Assembly: GCA_964435115.1 (NCBI GenBank)
Contig: CAYSYM010000007.1
Location: 1 to 64,000, forward strand
Direction of reading: 5' to 3'
DNA length: 64,000 nucleotides
Origin: CAYSYM01 sp964435115
GTDB taxonomy: Bacteria; Chloroflexota; UBA6077; CF-72
Shown: positions 59,455 through 64,000 of the stretch, piece by piece
Layout of the letters: each line of letters starts with the position of its first letter
Numbering within the stretch: the stretch's first letter is position 1
Notes under the pieces: generated by a model
What the model was told of the DNA's origin: nothing
What the model saw: the letters and a program-made list of their open reading frames with translations, nothing else
Databases searched by the model: none
Translations under genes and position numbers: made by a program

Positions 59455-59754
59455 TTGTGGGTCATCAGCAAGCGACGCATCAAGGAGTTCTGGGTGCGGC
59501 ACGCGGACGCCGAGCAGCGTCTGCGTGCCTGGTACCAGGTCGTGCGTGCCGCCGATTGGACGACCTGGGACGACCTCAGAGGCACCTTCCCCTCGGCCGA
59601 CCGCGTGGGGCGGCTTGTGATCTTCAACGTCGGCGGGAACAACTACCGCATCATTGCGCGGGTCGAGTTCACGCTGCACAAGGTGTTCATTCGCCACGTT
59701 CTGACACACGCGGAGTACAGCATGGATGCCTGGAAGCGTGATGCCTGGCTTTAG
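59455..59754 (+). CDS. higB: HigB-type mRNA interferase toxin
   Basis: 99 residues. VISKRRIKEFWVRHADAEQR then LRAWYQVVRAADWTTWDDLR, RLVIFNVGGNNYRIIARVEF and HKVFIRHVLTHAEY match the HigB family (RelE-like fold) that cleaves ribosome-bound mRNA. There is no in-frame ATG near the conserved beginning, so the start is probably TTG 59455. The antitoxin gene overlaps its end by 14 bases: the toxin-first order typical of higBA. Confidence 0.88.
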   Translation: MWVISKRRIKEFWVRHADAEQRLRAWYQVVRAADWTTWDDLRGTFPSADRVGRLVIFNVGGNNYRIIARVEFTLHKVFIRHVLTHAEYSMDAWKRDAWL

Positions 59755-60172
59755 CGAGGACGAGTACCGCGCGCTCGTGCAGGCGTTCCCCCCCCGGCCG
59801 ATCCACGACGCCGAGCAGCTGGCCAGGGTCGAGGAGCAGATGGACGCGCTGCTCGCGCTGGCGGAGCGGACGCCGGCGCAGGACGAGTACCTGGATCTGC
59901 TGAGCACGCTCGTCCGGGACTGGGAGGCAGAGCACGTGGAGATCCCACCGGTGACCGGCGTGGAGGTCGTGCGCTTCCTTCTCGAGCAGCGTGGTCTCCC
60001 CAACCGGGCGCTGGCACCGATTTTCGGCACACCGTCGAGTGTCTCAGAGGTGCTCGCCGGGAAGCGGGCGCTCCAGGCGAAACACATCCAACGGCTGGCC
60101 GAGTTCTTCGGGGTCTCACCCGCGTCCTTCTTTCCTGTCGCACCGGCTGCCCGGGCGCGCGCTGCTGCCTGA
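59741..60172 (+). CDS. higA: HigA-type antitoxin
   Basis: 143 residues from ATG 59741. EDEYRALVQAFPPRPIHDAE is the N-terminal part. VVRFLLEQRGLPNRALAPIF then GTPSSVSEVLAGKRALQAKH is a Cro/C1-type helix-turn-helix with RLAEFFGVSPASFFP after it. It neutralises HigB and, with it, represses the operon through the upstream palindrome. Complete pair, likely functional. Confidence 0.9.
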   Translation: MPGFSEDEYRALVQAFPPRPIHDAEQLARVEEQMDALLALAERTPAQDEYLDLLSTLVRDWEAEHVEIPPVTGVEVVRFLLEQRGLPNRALAPIFGTPSSVSEVLAGKRALQAKHIQRLAEFFGVSPASFFPVAPAARARAAA

Positions 60173-60471
60173 CACTGCTTCGGCGTGATCTCCGCTCGGG
60201 TTCGAAATCGGTGGGCACCCAGCCCAATCCGCGAGCGCGTCCCGCCCGGTTCAGCGCTGGCGCCCTGAGGCCCATTCCGGCTGAGTTGTGCCGGCGGACA
60301 CACGGTGCCGAAGCAGTATCGGGCGAAGTGGTCCACTGCGCCGCGGGCCGAGCGAGCCTGAGGCGGCAGCCCACAGCGCCTAGACTAGCAGGGACGGCGC
60401 GGTGATCCAGCTGCCGCACGGTCCGGCCCGGCGAGACCCCTGCTGCGCCTGGTTCCAACGTCCCCCCTTCC
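60173..60471. other. Intergenic region, no gene seen
   Basis: About 300 bases between higA and the first family 5 binding protein. No credible frame, repeat or RNA structure stood out. Confidence 0.5.
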
Positions 60472-62184
60472 GTGAGTCCGCCCCCCCGTTCCCTTCGCCG
60501 GCGGCAGCTCCTGCGCCTCGCCGGTCTCGGCGCCGCGGCGAGCGGCCTGGCCTCTGCGTGCCAGCAGCTCCTGCCCCCGCTCCCACCGGGCGCCCCGTCC
60601 ACCGCGGAGCCGGCGACACCGACGCCGTCTGTGGCCCCGGCCACGCCCACGGCCGTCCGCGTGCCAACGCCCACCCGCGCGCCGGCCGTGGCGACGAGCC
60701 CCGCTGCCACCTCTCTCTTCCGCATCGCCGTCGACGTCGACCCGGACACGCTCGACCCGGCCGGCCAGACGAGCACGACGGTCGAGAGCATCGTCGACAC
60801 CATGGTCGAGACCCTCGTGTCGCTGCGGAGCGACGGGAAGCTCGGCCCGGGGCTGGCCGAAGAGTGGCAGCAGTCAGCGGATGGGACGACCTACACCTTC
60901 ACGCTGCGGCGGAACGTCACCTTCCACGACGGCTCCTCGCTTGACGCCGAGGCCGTCAGGCTGTCGCTCGAGCGCGTGCTCAGCCCGAGCCTGAAAGTCC
61001 CCCGGCGCGGCGCGTTCGACCGCAGCCTCGTCGAATCCATCACGCCGCTCGATGCGAGGCGCGTCCGGATCCGGCTCACAGCGCCGTTCGGGCCATTCGT
61101 CGCCAAGCTGGCGTCGTCCGAGATGGGCATCGTGTCGCCGAACCACGCGCGCGGGTTTCCCGACGTGTTCAATGACGAGCCGGTCGGCACCGGGCCGTAC
61201 CGGTTCAAGGAGCGCCGCAAGGGTGAGAGCGTGACCCTCGAGCGGTTTGACGGCTACTGGGGCAGGAAGCCGTACTACGGCACGATGCTGTTCCGCGTCG
61301 TCCCCGAGGCCGCTACCAGGGAGAGCCTCTTCCTGGCCGAGCAGGTGGAGATGTTCGTGCAACCGCCGGCCTCGGACATCCCGGACCTCCAGCGCAGCAG
61401 CGCCGTGAACGTCACGCTGGCGCCAAGCACCCGGACGGTCTTCGTGGCGATGGACCTGGCCTTCCCGGGCGGGACGCCGCTGGCGATCCGGAAGGTGCGC
61501 CAGGCGCTGAACTACGCCGTGGACAAGGAGGGAATCATCCGGAGCGTCCTGTTCGGGGCGGCCACCCCGATGGACGCGCCTATGGCGCCCTCGCTGTTTG
61601 GCTACACCAGGGTCGGCCCGTACCCCTACGACCCGAACCGGGCGCGCCAGCTCCTGCTCGAGGCCGGCACCCCCGGCCTGCTGCTGAGGTTCGCCTACCC
61701 GACGGGGCGCACCATGCAGGAGGGCCAGGTGGCGCAGGTGGCGCAGGCGATCGCGGGCAACCTGCGGGAAGTCGGCGTGCTGACCGAGCTGGTGGCCTCG
61801 GACTGGGCCACCTTCCTCGCCAGCGTGAACGTGCCCGAGGAGAAGGGCAGCACGCACATGCACCTGTTTACCTGGGCGCCGGGGCTGCTGGACGCCTACC
61901 AGCAGATGCTGCTATTCACGAAGACGCAGTGGCCGCCCAGGGGGCTAGCGACCAGCCACTACACCAACCCACGGGTGGAAGAGCTGCTGGAGCGCGCACT
62001 TCGGGCGCCGGAGCAGCAGGCGCGGCAGGAGCTGTACGCCCAGGCGCAGCGGATCGTGTGGGACGACGCGCCGTGGATCTTCCTCTGGGTGCAGAGTTTC
62101 CCGATCGTCTACTCGGCGAAGGTGAAGAACGTGGCGACCCAGCCCGTGGAGAAGTTCGTCGCCACCTACGCCGAACCTGCGTGA
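60472..62184 (+). CDS. ABC peptide/nickel-type substrate-binding lipoprotein (family 5), copy 1
   Basis: 570 residues from GTG 60472. Twin-arginine-like signal RRRQLLRLAGLGAAASGLAS with lipobox SAC, a Pro/Thr linker to about residue 80, then FRIAVDVDPDTLDPAGQTST, NVTFHDGSSLDAEAVRLSLE, EPVGTGPYRFKERRKGESVT and FDGYWGRKPYYGTMLFRVVP, typical of the DppA/OppA fold. It captures peptides or other medium-sized ligands. No permease or ATPase lies before it. A tandem paralogue follows, with a 62-base identical stretch. Confidence 0.88.
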   Translation: MSPPPRSLRRRQLLRLAGLGAAASGLASACQQLLPPLPPGAPSTAEPATPTPSVAPATPTAVRVPTPTRAPAVATSPAATSLFRIAVDVDPDTLDPAGQTSTTVESIVDTMVETLVSLRSDGKLGPGLAEEWQQSADGTTYTFTLRRNVTFHDGSSLDAEAVRLSLERVLSPSLKVPRRGAFDRSLVESITPLDARRVRIRLTAPFGPFVAKLASSEMGIVSPNHARGFPDVFNDEPVGTGPYRFKERRKGESVTLERFDGYWGRKPYYGTMLFRVVPEAATRESLFLAEQVEMFVQPPASDIPDLQRSSAVNVTLAPSTRTVFVAMDLAFPGGTPLAIRKVRQALNYAVDKEGIIRSVLFGAATPMDAPMAPSLFGYTRVGPYPYDPNRARQLLLEAGTPGLLLRFAYPTGRTMQEGQVAQVAQAIAGNLREVGVLTELVASDWATFLASVNVPEEKGSTHMHLFTWAPGLLDAYQQMLLFTKTQWPPRGLATSHYTNPRVEELLERALRAPEQQARQELYAQAQRIVWDDAPWIFLWVQSFPIVYSAKVKNVATQPVEKFVATYAEPA

Positions 62185-62592
62185 TGGCGGGCGGTGTCAC
62201 AGCTCGGGTATCGCGCTTCGGGTCTCGCGGAACGGCTCGCGACACTCGATGCGCAACCCCAGCCTCTTCACATGACGCCCAACACCTGACACCCGGCGTT
62301 CCGGGCCACCTGACAGGGTGGAGCCAGGCGCGGCACAATGGGGGCGGCACGGCCGGGCCTGCCGGCCATCAGGTGTTGGCTCAGCCACGGGACCCGCGTG
62401 GTCGGCTCCTGTCTGGCAGGGTGGAACGAGGCATCCACCCTCCTACCACGGGGCACGGGCCGTTCGCTCCACTCACGGGGACAACGACAGCGCCCCGCCG
62501 CGTCCGTCCTGGGTCCGAGCCAGCGAGAGCATCGAGCGCGTACCGCCGCGTCTCGCGGCTACTCGCGTCGAGATGACGAAGGGGGTGCCCCC
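62185..62592. other. Intergenic region with a spaced inverted repeat
   Basis: About 410 bases without a gene. CCAACACCTGA (62279-62289) and TCAGGTGTTGG (62369-62379) are perfect inverse complements 79 bases apart, enclosing GC-rich sequence. It may be a hairpin or a remnant of a small mobile element. A short hairpin GGGGGTGCCCCC lies just before ATG 62593. Confidence 0.5.
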
Positions 62593-64000
62593 ATGGCAGA
62601 TAGCGTGCGTGACCTCGCCGGATACCGTATGAGTCGGCGCCAGCTCCTCCGTCTGGCAGGGCTGGGCGTCGCGGTGATCGGGATCGGGACCGCCTGCCAG
62701 GCAGCGGCGCCGGCCGCGCAGCCGACGGCCTCGCCGGCGCCCAAGCCGACCGAGGCGCCCAAGCCGGCCGCCCAGCCAACCCAGGCGGCTCCGGCTCAGC
62801 CGACGGCCGCGGCGCCATCCACCGCCACGTTCCGCGTCGCCATCGGCGTCGACCCGGACACGCTGGACCCGGCCGGCCAGACGACCACCACCGTCCAGAA
62901 CATCGTCGACTACATGGTCGAGACCCTGGTCTTCCTCCAGCCAGACGGCAAGCTGGCACCTGGCCTCGCCGAGCGGTGGGAGCAAACGGCCGACGGCAAG
63001 ACGCACACATTCACCCTGCGGAAGGGGGTGAAGTTCCACGACGGGACCGATTTCACCGCGGACGCCGTGAAGACCGCCTGGGAGCGCCTCCTCAACCCGA
63101 ACCTGAAAGTACCCCTCCGCGCGCCGTTCGACACGAACCTGGTCGAGGCGATCACAGCCGTCGACTCGGGAACGCTCCGCGTCCAGCTCAAGACCTCCTT
63201 CGCGCCGTTCGTCTCGCTCCTGGCGCAGACCCAGATGAGCGTTATCTCGCCAACGACCGCCAAGCAGTATCCGGACACGTACAACGAGGAGCCGGTCGGC
63301 ACCGGGCCGTACAAGTTCAAGGAGCGGCGAAAGGGCGAGAGCCTGACGCTCGAGCGGTTTGACGGCTACTGGGGCAGGAAGCCGTACTACGGCACGATGC
63401 TGTTCCGCGTTGTCCCGGAGGCGGCCACGCGCGAGAGCCTGCTCCTGGCCAACCAGGTGGACATGATCATCCTCCCGCCTGTGTCCGACATCCCGGCCCT
63501 CCAGCGGAACAGCAACGTCAAGGTGCTCCTCGCCGAGAGCAACCGCACCATCTTCGTAGCCATGGACCTCACGCTGCCCGGCGGGACGCCGCTGGCGGAC
63601 AAGCGGATCCGCCAGGCCTTGAACTACGCCGTGGACAAGGAGGGGATCATCAAGAGCGTCCTCTTCGGCGCGGCCGCGCCCATGGACGCGCCCATGGCCT
63701 CGTCGCTCTTCGGCTACACGAAGGTCGGCCCATACCCCTACGACCCCAACAGGGCCAAGCAGCTCCTGCAAGAGGCCGGGAAGCCGACGATGACGCTGAA
63801 GTTCATCTATCCAACTGGCCGCTACGTGCAGGATGCCCAGGCGGCGCAGGCGATCGCGGGCAACCTGCGCGACATCGGCGTGACCGCCGAGACGGCGACG
63901 TCGGACTGGCCCTCCTACCTGGCGCAGATCAACGTGGCCTCGGACAAGGGCACCACGAATATGCACATGCTGGGCTGGGCACCCGGCTACATGGACGCCT
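62593..64000 (+). CDS. ABC peptide/nickel-type substrate-binding lipoprotein (family 5), copy 2, cut by window end
   Basis: About 469 residues are visible from ATG 62593; the gene runs past the window. MSRRQLLRLAGLGVAVIGIG followed by TAC is a twin-arginine-like lipoprotein signal. The Ala/Pro linker, FRVAIGVDPDTLDPAGQTTT, KFHDGTDFTADAVKTAWERL and EPVGTGPYKFKERRKGESLT closely follow copy 1. The C-terminal ~100 residues expected from copy 1 are missing only because of the window edge. Permease and ATPase genes probably follow outside. Confidence 0.88.
   Translation, partial: MADSVRDLAGYRMSRRQLLRLAGLGVAVIGIGTACQAAAPAAQPTASPAPKPTEAPKPAAQPTQAAPAQPTAAAPSTATFRVAIGVDPDTLDPAGQTTTTVQNIVDYMVETLVFLQPDGKLAPGLAERWEQTADGKTHTFTLRKGVKFHDGTDFTADAVKTAWERLLNPNLKVPLRAPFDTNLVEAITAVDSGTLRVQLKTSFAPFVSLLAQTQMSVISPTTAKQYPDTYNEEPVGTGPYKFKERRKGESLTLERFDGYWGRKPYYGTMLFRVVPEAATRESLLLANQVDMIILPPVSDIPALQRNSNVKVLLAESNRTIFVAMDLTLPGGTPLADKRIRQALNYAVDKEGIIKSVLFGAAAPMDAPMASSLFGYTKVGPYPYDPNRAKQLLQEAGKPTMTLKFIYPTGRYVQDAQAAQAIAGNLRDIGVTAETATSDWPSYLAQINVASDKGTTNMHMLGWAPGYMDA

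Noticed and set aside
1..64000. CRISPR array, prophage, integrase or rRNA genes
   Set aside because: No regularly spaced direct repeats, phage structural genes, integrase motifs or rRNA sequence were seen.

Overview
The window is very GC-rich bacterial DNA with densely packed genes on both strands. No taxonomic marker is decisive. Lipoprotein binding proteins with Ala/Pro-rich linkers, an F420-type LLM oxidoreductase, Uma2, an ISAs1 remnant, tripartite tricarboxylate transporters, several UbiD enzymes and class III CoA-transferases together suggest a soil or subsurface Chloroflexota-like bacterium. This is an inference of moderate confidence.

0-7.5 kb is a worn accessory region. It starts with a tRNA-Cys and its terminator, then holds an ISAs1 transposase remnant abutting a 5'-truncated AbiEi-like gene, an Abi-type HEPN protein, a DUF2182/DUF1326 pair whose second gene is frameshifted, an orphan ribbon-helix-helix antitoxin, a MerR regulator, a Uma2 nuclease, an alpha/beta-hydrolase stump and an LLM oxidoreductase. 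7.9-12.2 kb holds a sulfonate/nitrate-type ABC importer and the housekeeping genes coaE and map.

12.3-39.4 kb is the core accessory block. It has a GSA-type class III aminotransferase, two paralogous bicupins, a TctCBA-type tripartite transporter, a ThDP enzyme, an EutA-like reactivase, a GntR/FadR regulator, a class II aldolase, three UbiD-family (de)carboxylases, two adjacent CaiB/BaiF CoA-transferases, a second Bug-type binding protein, a third cupin and an iron-type (FbpABC-like) ABC importer. Six copies of one 17-bp palindrome (consensus GGTNNGAANNTCANACC) lie at the heads of nearly all of these transcription units, including the GntR gene itself. I read the block as one regulon: uptake of an organic acid (TTT and ABC systems), CoA activation by the paired CoA-transferases, and prFMN-dependent decarboxylation by the UbiD enzymes, with the GntR protein as the likely repressor. 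The substrate is unknown. An aromatic or polycarboxylic acid is the best guess, by analogy with anaerobic phthalate breakdown.

39.7-45.3 kb is a formate dehydrogenase operon (alpha, beta, NrfD-like membrane subunit, FdhE). The alpha subunit is a selenoprotein: an in-frame TGA is followed by a SECIS hairpin with a GGTCT loop at the same spacing as in E. coli fdhF. The operon ends in a 17-bp perfect hairpin.

45.3-64 kb is mixed. It holds an MFS exporter, a MazG-like pyrophosphatase, a secreted subtilase, a membrane spermidine-synthase-like protein, a PqqD-like/MEMO fusion, a collapsed ABC-2 exporter, a PIG-L deacetylase, a cation/proton antiporter behind a foldable leader, a lone ABC nucleotide-binding domain, a Trm112-like protein, leuCD, a HigBA toxin-antitoxin pair and two tandem family 5 peptide-type binding lipoproteins, the last cut by the window end.
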